NCBI GenBank assembly: GCA_905331475.1
Contig: CAJNYU010000609.1
Span: 89,959-153,958, forward strand
Direction of reading: 5' to 3'
Length of the DNA: 64,000 bases
Origin: Rotaria socialis
Taxonomy: Eukaryota; Rotifera; Eurotatoria; Philodinida; Philodinidae
Shown piece by piece: positions 49,334 through 61,171 of the stretch. The notes below the pieces were generated by a model. It ran no database searches and was not told where the DNA came from. It saw only the letters and a program-made list of their open reading frames with translations. Each line of letters opens with the position of its first letter. The first letter of the stretch is position 1. A program made the position numbers and the translations under genes.

Positions 49334-49675
49334 TAAGCATATGGTGTGAACAGAACACATGAGTCGAATGCTTATGTTGGATTCCGATACTGGAACCTGT
49401 CGGATTCCAACACTAGGGTTCCGATTGTAGGTCCCACGCCCGGATACCGATAGGATGTCGTCGGTTTCATGAAGTCTATACTATATCCGATAAGATTCCG
49501 GCACGAATCCGACAACATCTCACTATCGGAACCATGCTCCTGGGTAGCGGCGAATGTTTTGGTTTTGTAGGCTTTCGAAAACAATTTTGATTTTCATGTC
49601 ATGTAAAAGTTCAATGGTACGAGAAGATCGATTTTGGAGGTTTTTACTGTATAAGCTATCAATCATCTTGAAATA

Positions 49676-50318
49676 CCCAGGGCGAGAAACCAGACGGGAA
49701 GATCTTGCAAGAATCATACGTTTGATCATATCTGATCTGATAAGGTCAGACGAAAAATCGTCGTCTCTGATTTCTTACACTAAGTCGTATCAGAAGATTC
49801 TTGAAAGGTTCTGTTACCGATAAAAATATCACTCCCAGGTCGAAGAATCTGATACAAGATCTTGGAATATGTGCGAAGTCTTACAAGAATCTGACAAAAA
49901 ATCGTAGTCTCTGAGATCTTAGATCAAGTCTCACAATCAGATTCTTGAAAGATCGTACACATTGATAAGATCCTTCAAGAATCTGATTCTGCGACTCGAT
50001 CTAAGATCTCAGAGACTACGATTTTTTGTCGGATCTTACAGGATCATATAAGATCAGATGCAGAATCCTATCAAATCTTAACATCTGATTGTTTGCTCTG
50101 GGCTGTGATATTTTAATTAAACTAATATCTCCTTAAAATATTACGACAAATTTTTATTGAAAATAAATTGCATGTGTGATCTTTAAATAAAATATAGTGT
50201 GATCTGATGCAAGATTTGAGAGACGACGATTTTTTGTCTGATGCTTATAAGATTTCGTTCGGATTGTGAGATCTGACGTCCGGACTGCAAGATCTTACGT
50301 CAGATTTTTCGACCTGGG
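49676..50318. mobile_element. TA-flanked MITE, copy 3, split by a nested copy
   Basis: The left end CCCAGGGCGAGAAACCAGAC follows TA (49674-49675). The right end in reverse complement, CCCAGGTCGAAAAATCTGAC, precedes TA (50319-50320). The two halves contain matching inverted arms (GACGAAAAATCGTCGTCTCT on the left, its complement near 50220). They are separated by the element at 49823-50113, so the outer copy is older. Its own length is about 350 bp. Confidence 0.7.
49823..50113. mobile_element. Nested palindromic MITE, copy 2 (291 bp)
   Basis: The termini are AAAATATCACTCCCAGGTCG and, in reverse complement, AAAATATCACAGCCCAGAGC, flanked by TA (49821-49822 and 50114-50115). The interior repeats the copy-1 palindrome: ACAAAAAATCGTAGTCTCTG with inverted arms meeting near 49963. 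The extra AAAATATCAC before CCCAG is absent in copies 1 and 3, which may mark a subfamily. Confidence 0.7.
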
Positions 50319-50798
50319 TAGAATTTTTTGTTAATCAACTCGATTATATGAAGCGGCGCTAAAAATGTTTATTACAATTTTTTTAGAGATTTCCAATGTT
50401 AGCGGCTTATCTATGTGTGATCCCGATGGGTTAGTAGTGTTAAGTTTTGCATCTTACACTTTTAAGACAGTTTCTATCAAAAGTTATGTTCGCAAGACAA
50501 ATCTGCATTCGATAAAAGATAATTGTTAAAATTTGTCATAAGCTAACGATTGAATTTTGATGTCGAACAGCATATAGATGTATAAAATGATTGAGAACTA
50601 ATTGAATAGGGAAAAGAACATATTTAGTGCACTCGTCAAGAGATTAGACTAATTCTTAAGAGCATTTAGCATTACGTATTTCTTATCAGTATAACAATTT
50701 AAAGATAATTTTTGCATTTTATCTCCCCCATTATAGCGCCTTTATCGATGAGGATGCACAAAAGTATTCAAACAGTTTTGTTTTTATTTTTAGATTCA

Positions 50799-50822
50799 TA
50801 TATATATATATATATATATATA
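50799..50822. repeat. (TA)12 microsatellite in the STMP1-like leader
   Basis: A TA tract ends 18 bp before the start codon of the small gene at 50841. It follows TTTTTATTTTTAG, a likely 3' splice site, so it would be transcribed in the 5' untranslated region. Confidence 0.75.
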
Positions 50823-50840
50823 AATAATCTTCTTTAAACA

Positions 50841-50996
50841 ATGTCATTTCTTCGAATGTTGTTTACATTTTCATTGGGTGTTTATACTGGTATTTATACA
50901 AAACAAAATTATGATGTTCCAAAAATTGATTCACCTAAAGAATTATATGAACGTGCCAAAGCCTATATGTCGATGAAGAAAAAAGCTGATGAATGA
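50841..50996 (+). CDS. STMP1-like: STMP1-like mitochondrial micropeptide (51 aa)
   Basis: A 52-codon frame, too short for many ORF finders, starts MSFLRMLFTFSLGVYTGIY and ends with a Lys-rich tail (KKKADE). The order of a short hydrophobic helix containing FTxxLG and a G-Y pair, then a QNYDVP motif, then an amphipathic charged tail matches vertebrate STMP1 (C7orf73), a 47-aa inner-membrane peptide with FTLG and QNYDIP at the same places. STMP1 has been linked to respiratory-chain complex function. One exon carries the whole CDS, and the leader is probably spliced (acceptor TTTTTAG near 50793). It lies just downstream of the MITE cluster and is unrelated to it. Confidence 0.85.
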   Translation: MSFLRMLFTFSLGVYTGIYTKQNYDVPKIDSPKELYERAKAYMSMKKKADE

Positions 50997-50999
50997 GAC

Positions 51000-53900
51000 A
51001 AAAAACCTATTTAGCTATCATTTATTTTATTCTTTTATAAAAAAAAATATTAAAAAAAATGTATGAAACTATTAGATGAAGCAAATAATGACAATACTAA
51101 TAATTATTATAATTTAGTTAGATGAAAATATTATACATTATAGTTTTCTATTGTATGTTTCTATCAGTGATCGATTGTTGTCTATTGTTGAAAGTTAGAG
51201 CGCAGGAAAAAATTGATTGGATTCTTCTTTTTTTTGACTAGTCGTCAGAGATTTATCTCTTATTCTTTCAACTATGAATATTGTGTGTGTGTGTGTGTGT
51301 GTGATGTGCGAGTCTGTGAATAAACTCCCGGAAACAGATTGCATTCTTTCTCTCTCTCTCTCTTGTTTATGAGTTCTCAGTTCGTTGTCTTTTGTCTGGG
51401 TTATAAGTGCAAATAGGAACTGAGAACGCGAGACTTGACTACTATTGAGAAGATCTTGCTTTTCACATACAAGAAGAAAATGTCATAATGTGTAGTTCAT
51501 TCTGTAGGCTGCCACAACTAGTTTGAGATCTATCTGAAGAAAAAACAAGCATGAGCGCGAAAAAAAAAGAAAAAGAAAGATGCCGAGTCGTTAATAGTTT
51601 TTCTCTTTCTTTCATTTTCTTGTCGAATAAGTCACGATCGTGGTATTAGAAAGAAAACCTATATGACAATAATGACAGCACACTAGTGAGAAAAGTCCAA
51701 CCGTTCTATCACTTCATTCTCTTGTTTCCTTCGTGTGTATATGAAAAAAAAAGAAAAAAAAGAGAACTGCTGCAGCGAACAAAATATACACAGACGATGT
51801 AGGTCAAATGATCAAGGAATTGAATCATAATATAGAGAAGAGGAAACCGAACGATGAGAAACATAGAAAATACGAGAGAAAGAGAAAGAAATAAAAATCA
51901 TTTGTTGTAGAAAAATAGCACGACGGCATCGACATATTGCCAATCGCCGTCATACTTGGCCGCTCATACAAACATATATCTATATCTGTCAAAGACGTGA
52001 TTTGTTTCATATACGAACAGGTAAAATAAAAACATAGAAACTATCTTTTTTTCTTCTTCTCGTTTTCCATTATGTTTAGTCATTTTTTATGATTAGATCG
52101 ATGAATATACTATTTCGATTTCGAAGAACAACTGTGATGATAATAATAATGACAAGGGAGGAAATAGAAAAGAAGATGAAGAAAGAGAAGAAACATGAAT
52201 CGATGTGTTATTGTTATTGTTGTTGTTACTGTAATGGAATAATATTACTTCAATGCACATCGTGATAAAGACAATTAGTTCGATATTGATCAGAATAGAG
52301 AGAAGCAAAAATTCTACCCAAATAAACATAGATAACTGGTTGATTTTCCACCATGCTCTTCTCGTCTTTTTTTTCTTCTTGCAGTCAATATCCATTGAGA
52401 TGAATACAAATATCTAACCAACAGTAATCGCAAAATCTATCTTCATTCTTGTTGACAGTTAGTTGATGTCACGTCAGTTTTTTGTGACTGAACTTAAACC
52501 TAGATGAGATATATCGATAAATATGAATTATTCGTGTGCGTAAAGCAAAAAGGAGTAGATACATATATACTATCATGCACCGTACCGTTTTCTATTGCAT
52601 GCATACGAAATAGCTTTTATTATATTGCCTAGAGAACAAGCAAACGTCTCCAGCTTTTTATAATCGATGTTGGCTGACTGCTTGTCTAAGTGAGATTGAC
52701 AATGGCACACACGGGACACAATTTGACAGGATAGCAAATTGCGGAATGATAGGGAGCACCGTCTAAACAATAGACATCCATATAGAAACGGAGAATGCTT
52801 GTATGTCTTTAGATTGATATGAATAAGAGAGTGTTCAAAAGAAAAAATGCACAGACAATCATTTCTTTTTAACTGAATGGTAAATTATGTAAGTTAACAT
52901 ATATTTCTTCTTTTTTTTTGCGATGTGAAAGAAAGAAAATTGTCAAGTGTAAAAAATCATATATGTTAACTATAAAATATAGAGGGTGTACACATGAATT
53001 CGTTCATCTAATTTTTCTTTTGTTTATTATAAAATTTAACAAAAAAGAAAAAAAAATAGTAAATAGAGAGTCAAGTAATCGACTAATAATAACGTAATTC
53101 AATGTTTATTTTTATAGATTATCTATCGTAAAACTTATATAGATAAATACGGGTGCATGCACACACACAATATATGAATTGTGGTGATGGAAAATTACGT
53201 TTCAATGACTTTTAATGTTCTATTAAACGCATACATCAGCTAGCAAAGGGATAGACAGAAAGTAATGCTGCAGGCGTTGCGCGTATGTGTGCCATTTCCC
53301 TATTTCTAGTTTTATACTATCGATTCACACGATAGATGTATTTGTTGGTGTGAATCGGAAATAGGACTTGTTGTGCTAATGTTCATTTATTCCCTTTCGG
53401 GCATCTTTATTCCGCATAATATGTAAAATATATTGTTAGCCAAAGTTATTTCTATGTTACAGAAAAAAGAACCTTTCGTTGTTTTAGTGTATTTATTTTG
53501 TTTCTCTAAGCGGATTGTATTCCACAGATAATTTTTTAAAGAAAATTGGTTTAGGCAAGATAATTTTTATTTAATCGAAAAAGATCTTGCATGGAAACAA
53601 GTGATGTCAATATATTTTCCCATCGTATTATGTCTCGATTTCAGTCTGCGAACCATTGCGTTTTCTCTTGAGTAGAATTATCGTCTTCGTCGACGTTGTT
53701 GTCGCTTTCTTTCCCACTGCCGCACTTTTGCTCGCCCTTCTCAAGAAAGACGAATGATAAGAGTGAACAAGGCATGAGTGCGGCGAGCATAATGGAACAG
53801 AGAGACAAGGAAAATGAAGGGACGTAACATCAACAAGAGCGAACGAAGAACATGTCAAGGAATTGGAAGGCTTGAACAAGACGAACGTGATGAAGGCAAC

Positions 53901-54954
53901 AGCGGTAGTGAATATGGTCTTAATCTCTAGAGATTATTCAATGATCGTATTGCGTTTATAGCTTGTATATACATCAACATGCTCTTATTCTTTTGCTATT
54001 GTTCTCAATGCATTTCTTTTTCCTTTTTTTTCTTCTTCTTTTTCTTCATGGACGTATTTAAAAGCTATTCTAAATTTTATTGTATATTTTGATAAATATT
54101 TATGTAATCTTTCAATGTAACTATTATGATTTGATAAATCTTCAAGAGTTATTTGTGTATGTTTAATTCGAAAAAAGAGTGAAGAGTGAATAAGAATAAG
54201 AAGAAAAGACGATAAGGGAAGGGAAATAGACCCGGTGCCTGAACTAGAATAATCACAAAGAAAAGAGAACATCAGGACGATCGAGCCTTTGTATCGGGAA
54301 GAGAGCACTGCGGTAGTCTTGTTTATCTTTCTCTCTCTCTCCGTACAATGACGCGAAATGTTCGTTCATTCTCGTGTTCCTCGTTGTAACAACCAGTCAG
54401 TAGAGCAGTGTATTTGCTAATAGAAAATAGCACTAGTATAGACAGAAAAAAGCGACAAAGAGAGAGAGAGAAAAAAGAAAACCTAGTCGCCGTGGCAGCT
54501 GGAACCACTAGAACTAAAATGAAAAAGGAGACAGAGGAAGAGAAAGAGCGCACAAAAAATAATAATAATAGAGACGATAAAAGTAGAAGCATCATCAGCG
54601 GTAGCAGTGGTTACTAAAGAGAGAGGGGGGGGGAGGGGGAGGTAGAGAGAAAACAAGAACATGTTGCTGCAATTTAGATCCCGTTGTGCAACAAGAGCAA
54701 CTATATGTGCAGTAATTGAAACTTGACTTGACGATCATGATTAAATACATATATTTTGCAGAAGAAAAAAAAATCAAGTACTCAAGATAATATTACAAAT
54801 TATTTCTGCTTATATATCTTATGTTATTAAGCTTTTTCTTTGTCATTGTTCTTATCTCTTTTCTTTTTTTCTTTTTGTAGATAAAATATTCAATTGAAGA
54901 CAATAAGGATATATGATAAAACATTGAACGCTTCGATGACATCGGTGCTTGCAG
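51000..54954. other. Low-complexity intergenic region
   Basis: Contains (TG)11 at 51282-51303, a TC run at about 51345-51364, many GAAAGAAA/TTTCTTT tracts, a G-rich run near 54624-54643 and frequent polypurine stretches. The open frames here (for example 52093-52395, 53628-53879 and 54323-54595) are Ser/Leu or Lys/Glu-rich products of these tracts and are not supported as genes. Confidence 0.5.
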
Positions 54955-55335
54955 ATGGATGCTCAACGACAAAATCAACAATCACAAATCTACATTGTCA
55001 AACGTATCAACGGTATGAAAATAGAATTCAATAGCCTAAAAACAAACATTTTTGTTTCTATCAGAAAGATTAATTAAAAATAAAAAGATTAGATCGTGCA
55101 AAATTCTGTTTGAAATATATGAACTTATAGTCTATTGACAAGATTCCCGGATACGTTTAATAACTTAATCTTAAAGCAATGATTATATTCTAAGATCATT
55201 TATTTTTTATTTACAGAGGAAGACAATAATCAGTTTTTATTCTATATCATTTCTAAATTAGACGTTCAATTCATTAGTGACATCTATAATAGAAAAGCTT
55301 TATTCTTTTATTTTATTTTTTTTTGGATGTTATAG
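54955..55335 (+). CDS. Possible small two-exon gene (58 aa)
   Basis: Exon 54955-55012 (start MDAQRQNQQSQIYIVKRIN) ends at a GTATGA donor. A second exon, 55217-55335, follows TTTTTTATTTACAG, and the phases fit. It reads EEDNNQFLFYII and later a hydrophobic end (FFYFIFFWML). No family is recognised. Alternatively these are 5' untranslated exons of the NALF-like gene at 55782, whose leader also begins with an acceptor (TTTCTATTAG near 55751); in-frame joining to it is blocked by a stop codon. Confidence 0.28.
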
Positions 55336-55781
55336 ATTGATAGTTTCATATAGCTAAGTCAAAGATAATAACAAATATGTACATTTTATGTTTTTTCCAA
55401 ACCTATTAATCAAGATTTTTAGTGTAGGATAACTATGAATGGAAAGTTCATTGCACCAATTTTTACCGGAAATGATCAGTATTAAGTATCTATCAATTTA
55501 CTCATGCTGAGTAGAGTCCCGCAACGTTTATAATGCTAAGCTATATATTTCAGTTATATATGAATCATAATACAGGCTAAATTGATAAGAATATTACTCA
55601 AAACAAAACAATGCACTTAAAAAAAACTCTGTATACTAGAATAATTTTTGTTACTACGATGACGATTTCTGCTGTCATGATGAAGATGAAAATCTCATAA
55701 AATATTCCTTTTTGTCTTTTTTTTTAAATAATACATATTTTATTTCTATTAGGTTAGCCATGCACACGTTGGCACTGTGCT

Positions 55782-57684
55782 ATGTCTGTAATTCTCGTCA
55801 CTGATGATAGTGATGATGATATTCAAATTCCTAAATACGAACATATTTATCAACAAATAAAAGAACTTGAATATAATTTTTCCTCTATCGAATCTTCCGT
55901 ATCGATAGTTAATAATCCTAAAACTTATCATTGCCGGCGGCGCTATCGGCCGCAGCAATGTTTAGTGAAACATTTGCTCACCTACATGTTCACATTGCTT
56001 TTCCTAATCAATCATCTTCATTGGTCAATAATATTTTTTTCCTTATCTTCAATAAAATTCATGTCAACATACGCATCAACAAGCACCACGTCGGGCCCAA
56101 AACTATCGTCGTCCATAATCAAAGAGGACGAACAAAAATGTTCATCAATACATGGTTCAGATATAGACCGATTATGTTCAAGGACAAGTCGTGCGCAAAG
56201 AACACCCTACGAACAATTAGAAACTTCCAATCAAGTATCATTAGATACACTTCATTTAAATTTTTGTTCAAATCATACATTAAGTCATTCAATAAATCAG
56301 ACACTTTTTTTCAACGAAATGACAGAAAACGAATGTCGAAAGATGTTCGAAAAATTGATATACTACGACGAAGAAGCTCGAAATGCTTCGAAACTTTTTG
56401 TTACTTATATGGAAGCTATCGATTGCGCATCCGAGGAAAACCGCTATTCAATAATCAGAGCCGATTGTTTAGTAAGAACTTTCTTTTTCTTTTGTTTTTG
56501 TAAATTAACTATTTTCATATTTTAGCAAGCTTACCGAACATGGACTTGTTCGGTCAGAATTCCATACTTCCATCAAAATCAAGTTATACCGCCTTGTCAA
56601 ACGATCTGTGATGAAGTCGAACGTGTTTGTCCCACATTTAGACCCAGTGATCGTGAACCATTATTTGCTGGACAATCATTGTTCTTTTGCGATGGTAATT
56701 TCATTTGATTAGACTAACAAACATATTTAGATAGAAAAATAGTTTCTATCATCCAAAAGTTAACTAAGATTTTCTGTTTACTTGGAACTATTGTTGAGCT
56801 TTGCTTTGTCAGATTTATGACATACGATTAACAAATCAATAGAATCTTGATTTTTTTTATTAGAACTGAAAAATTGTCGAGCTTATAATTTTGCTATTTT
56901 ATGATTCATAATCAATTCGATACATCGGATGGGTATTGATGTATCGAGAGGAAAAATTTGTTTTGCAGAAACACTATTCGTAAACATCTAACATAAGTGT
57001 ACTTGAAACCTTCATCATCTCATTTGTTCGTTTAATCAAAATGAGATATTTACTAATGATTTATGATGGGCCAATTCAAGTGTCATATGGCTTTTCAATG
57101 TGACACTCAATAACATTGAAAATGATTTGTTAGATATTATGGGACTATCTCAAGGTTCTGATGAGTATTGAAAAGATAGCAGAAAATCATAAAATACGAC
57201 TTCATGATAAAACACATAAAGAAGAGAAATGCTATCTATATAGAAACATATTCACAATGGCTAAGCTGATTACTTTTAGTCTATAAGTAATTCTTCTAAT
57301 GTCATTTATGTTATTATAGGAGGTATTGTGGCAAACAGTGATTATGGACAACCACCACATTGTTTTAACACGTGTCATTTAGCTGATGGTTCGTGCAAAA
57401 TTCATTCCGTCTCGTCAACATCATCAAACCAGTCTTCATTAATAACAACAACAGCAACAAAAACTAGTCAAAATCATGCGAGTGAACACTCATGCTTCGA
57501 AATTGAGCTCTTAACGCCTTCTCTATCTGAACAGTTTTCATTGCCTCCTCTGCCAATCAATGATTCAATACCCAACGATACAAATAATACATCTATTTCT
57601 TCATCAGCTATATCGTCAATTGGATCATCCATTATTCGCAATCGTTTGACTTTTATTTTCGTTTTTCTATCAAGTTTATTATAG
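55782..57684 (+). CDS. Cysteine-rich membrane protein, NALF/FAM155-like (407 aa, three exons)
   Basis: Exons: 55782-56471, 56526-56694, 57320-57684 (1224 nt, phases consistent). The N-terminus is acidic and cytoplasmic-looking, followed by a hydrophobic segment at about residues 62-90 (LTYMFTLLFLINHLHWSIIF). The central part is a Cys-rich domain: C229, W-T-C238, PPC254, C258, C265, C285, then HCFNTC in exon 3. The pattern AYRTWTCSVRIPYF then IPPCQTICDEVERVCP recalls FAM155/NALF proteins (human about 460 aa) and more distantly Frizzled-type CRDs. NALF proteins are ER/plasma-membrane partners of the NALCN sodium-leak channel. Several N-glycosylation sites precede the domain. The C-terminus ends in a hydrophobic LTFIFVFLSSLL, possibly a GPI signal. 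A short upstream ATG at 55759 overlaps the start region. Assignment rests on the Cys pattern only; a generic Frizzled-CRD protein is the alternative. Confidence 0.7.
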
Positions 57685-58403
57685 AGAATATGACTAATGT
57701 TGATGATGATTTAGTTGTACTATTTGTAGTCATAGATAGGCAATATACGTCAATCATAATCGAGCTGGTACTCGATCTGAAAAAAAGAAATAAATGAAAT
57801 TATGAAAGTAGCATCAAGCAAACGGTCGTACGCAAGTCAATTTCTTATGTGTATGCATGTGTGTGTGTATTTTACTTCTATGTGTACTTTATCTTTTGGT
57901 TTTTTCTCTCTCTTCTTTCTTTTTTGTTCTTCATGTTTTCTTCATTTTTGTTTTTTGTACCATTCGAATGTGATGCCATCACTGAATGGCCTAACATTCA
58001 TTATACACTGTTGCTGCTGATAGATCTAGAAGAAGAGAAGAAAAAATGAAAAAGAAAATATTAACTGACACTGTCAGTATTGTCTTTTACGGCTAATATT
58101 TATAGAAACGAACACGGAAGAACACTAAGAATACTTTATTTGTTCTTTAAAAAAAACATCTAGTAAGCAATTATCGACATCTATCAGAGATTCCCAAAGT
58201 CATCGAATCGTAAACTGTGAATCATTCAAGTATGGTGTAATTTCATATCGATATTGTTATTGATTTCTTACACTATCGATTTGAGCTTTTGAAGGCTCAT
58301 AATAAAAAGTTATATTAATTTATTCCAGCATTCATTTAATATGTAGCTTTGAAAAACTAGAATCATATAAAATGCAATTACTTTAGATTATATGTGATTA
58401 AAT

Positions 58404-59344
58404 ATGTGTGATATAACAGATGAAGAAAAGCAAAAAGTGATTGAAGATATATGCGAAACAGCAAAACCGGGTGATATGCTAGAATTCGATAGAGGTCAAT
58501 ACAATCACTGGGCAATCTATATTGGTACGTGAATTATTTGTATTAATGTTCTCGACAAAAACTCAATTTAGGTGGCGGTTATGTTATTCATCGGTGGAAT
58601 AATGATAGTGACACCGAACAATCTACATCTTTTTTGAAAAGTATTATGACTAATTTTGGTGCACAGTCTGACAATGGTAAAATAGTGAAATCAAAATTAT
58701 TTGATGTATTGAAATACGGTATTAAAGTGCGAGTGAACAATTATCTCGATTCTGAACGTCAGTAAGTCTTTCACCAAAAAGATACCTATATCCATATAGG
58801 ATGAAGTGCATTGATTATCTCGAGGGAAACGATTTTCAGCTATTTGAAATTTTCCAAACAAGCGATTATGCTGTTTCTATCTTGATCAATGAAATAAAAT
58901 TCTCAGACAGTATCCTTTATGATGGCTGATCACGTCTCATTTGTTGTAGTCTCTTCAAAAGTCTAAGGCATCTGCAATGATCACAGAATACAAGACTTAG
59001 CGGCTTCATTATATAATAATTAAAATTTTCGTTTTATATCAATACAAAAATTGATTGCGCTGTGTTGAATATGTTTGAATAGTGTTTCATTTTAAATAGC
59101 AGCTAAATATTTTTCTTGTTTTCTTTCATTAATATGAGAATGTATGGCAATATCTGATCACAATTCGTATTTTTATTTGCTTAGACCATTGGATGTTCAA
59201 GTCATTCTTGAAAAAGCTGAAAGAGTTGTTGGTCAAAAAGGTTATGATTTAATATGTTGTAACTGTGAACATTTTGCTACTGAATGCCGTTATGGGGTAC
59301 CAATATCTCGTCAAGTAAGACAATTGGTGTGGTATTCACATTAA
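58404..59344 (+). CDS. PLAAT/HRASLS-like LRAT-fold acyltransferase (156 aa, three exons)
   Basis: Exons: 58404-58524, 58572-58761, 59185-59344 (471 nt, in phase). The start is the first ATG of an open exon; an ATG just upstream is followed at once by TGA. LRAT-family hallmarks are present: KPGDMLEFDRGQYNHWAIYI with the catalytic His near residue 36, then GGGYVIHR with the second His, and the NCEHF box (CCNCEHFATECRYG) carrying the nucleophilic Cys. PLAAT enzymes act as phospholipases A1/A2 and N-acyltransferases on membrane phospholipids. Human members are about 160 aa and usually end in a membrane anchor; here the protein stops soon after NCEHF (RQLVWYSH) with no hydrophobic tail, so it may be soluble. 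An (AT)n tract follows the stop. Confidence 0.9.
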
Positions 59345-59811
59345 ATATATATATATATATTAATATTTAAGGTAGACATAATTGGTGTGTTGTTATTTTC
59401 AATTGTGACATTGAATGGAACTAAGCTGATTTCATCTAGGTCCAAAGCTGGTGCTTCACAAAGATAGTACACAGATATTGAAGTCTTTTGGTTACAGACT
59501 CGGATTCAACCTATAATTTTTATAGAGCCTATATTTCAGAAAACCTTATATTTTATCCAATATTTCGGTCAGCTTTTCTATTTTACCCATCTACGGAAAG
59601 AATTCAATCTCAGTCTTCGTCGTCTACATTTTTTACGCAAAGTGCTTCAATGTTTATACGCATATTTTAACTTTTATCGATACTAACTATGCAAAATAGA
59701 ACAATACTTTTTCTCCTTTTCAATGGAATAAACGACAAGTATCTGGCTCTTTTAAGTAATTAGCAAATATTCAAACAAAGTAAAATAACGTTTGTAAATC
59801 ATATAGAAATA

Positions 59812-59963
59812 TGTTAGATAGTTACGTTTACCTAACTCTTTATTTCTTCAAACCGACTTCAATCACAACTTCTTCCAATCCGACTTCACTTAGGTCTCTT
59901 GACCAATAGATAGATATGAGAACAAAGAGAGGTAGTGGTCACAGATAGCACCACTACCTTACA
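59812..59963 (-). repeat. 3' LTR (152 bp)
   Basis: Nearly identical to 61487-61653 apart from a missing stretch of about 15 bp after ACCGACTTCAA and scattered substitutions. It ends TACCTTACA where the other copy has TACCTAACA. Confidence 0.85.
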
Positions 59964-60106
59964 CCTCCACCCTTTGCCAGTGAACAGCTTCATCTGTTCA
60001 CGAGAAAACAAACACGAGATACTAAATAGAAACTAATAAACGAATAGTAACACATAAAAAAGAGAAAACAAGAAAAAATATAACTATAAACGATCACGAA
60101 CATGAG

Positions 60107-61171
60107 TTATAACAACTTAGAAGTAAAGAGAGAGAAAACCATAATGTAAAGGATAAACATGTTGCCTAGTGATAAATTCCGTGTTACATTTTTTCTTCTT
60201 TTTACGTAAAGATAAATGTCCCGAATTAACAGAATAATCAGTTTGCAACGTATCAAAATAAATACAAATATGTTGATCAGAAGTATACACCATTCATCAT
60301 GGTAAATGAAATCGAGATAGAAACTAATATTAAAACAATCCTGTTGCGTTTCAATACTTCCTAATATCTTTGGATCAATCAAAGTATGAGTAACATATAA
60401 ATCAACATTAGTATCATTATACTTTCCATGAACATCAACTTTAACTAATTGCATAACAGGACTAAGTACACGATGAACTACACCAAGATCATTCGACGAA
60501 TATAAATTAACTTGATCATTTGGTATTTCTTGTAATTCATCTTCGCATGTAATAGGATTATCAATGGCTACTGTAGATGAACATGTTGATTGAGTAATTG
60601 TAATTATCGGGGACGAAGTATTTGGTATATAATCAACGGTTGAATCTTCAGTTAGATTTTCACGTACGAATTGATGAAGTGATGAGGGTTCAGGCAAAAC
60701 GACAATAGTTAATTGTTGATCATCATTTGTTATTCGTTCAGGTGTTGAAGATTTTTCAATTTTCGAAGATGGTGGAGAAGGTACATTTGAATTTGATCCA
60801 CTTAGATCAATAAGTGCTGAAAAATTATCTTGAGATATAGGGGACGAATCTGGGGTTGTTTTGGGTGATACAGATGAGGAATTAACATGTTGTACGGTTA
60901 TTGGTCGTTGTTCAATTACTGATAATGTTCGATTAAATGATGGTTGATAAGCTTGAGCAATAGCAGCCTTAAATGAAGACCAATCAGGAATATTCATCTT
61001 GTTAAAACGAAACCATTTTGCAGCAACACCAACTAAATACGATTGCACGCTATCAAATATACATTCAGTATCTTGTAACCAGTGTAGAACATCTTCATCA
61101 CGAGCACCACCAAATGTAGTAAGTTTCATTATTTGTTCTTGGACGAAAATCTGCATGTTTTGTTCGTCCAT
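60107..61171 (-). CDS. Gag-like protein of the LTR element (about 354 aa)
   Basis: I start at the ATG at 61171 (MDEQNMQIFVQEQIMK) because the longer frame upstream has no ATG. The N-terminal third resembles retrotransposon Gag/capsid: TFGGARDEDVLHWLQ, then SYLVGVAAKWFRF and IPDWSSFKAAIAQAYQP, the usual pattern of WL...W, AA.W and W..F in gypsy/BEL-type gag. A Ser/Pro-rich linker follows. The last 90 residues contain hydrophobic membrane-like segments (WCILLINIFVFILI) unusual for gag, possibly the fused remnant of a downstream ORF. No zinc knuckle (CCHC) is seen. Confidence 0.7.
   Translation of the reverse strand: MDEQNMQIFVQEQIMKLTTFGGARDEDVLHWLQDTECIFDSVQSYLVGVAAKWFRFNKMNIPDWSSFKAAIAQAYQPSFNRTLSVIEQRPITVQHVNSSSVSPKTTPDSSPISQDNFSALIDLSGSNSNVPSPPSSKIEKSSTPERITNDDQQLTIVVLPEPSSLHQFVRENLTEDSTVDYIPNTSSPIITITQSTCSSTVAIDNPITCEDELQEIPNDQVNLYSSNDLGVVHRVLSPVMQLVKVDVHGKYNDTNVDLYVTHTLIDPKILGSIETQQDCFNISFYLDFIYHDEWCILLINIFVFILIRCKLIILLIRDIYLYVKRRKNVTRNLSLGNMFILYIMVFSLFTSKLL

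Noticed and set aside
49554..49823. 89-codon frame in the MITE cluster
   Set aside because: It runs across the boundary of copy 3 and reflects repeat sequence.
53628..54617. Ser/Leu-rich and Lys/Glu-rich frames on both strands
   Set aside because: Products of polypurine/polypyrimidine tracts without domains or splice support.
55931..56503. 190-codon frame overlapping the first NALF-like exon
   Set aside because: Out-of-frame shadow; the cysteine-rich domain and splice phases support the frame starting at 55782.
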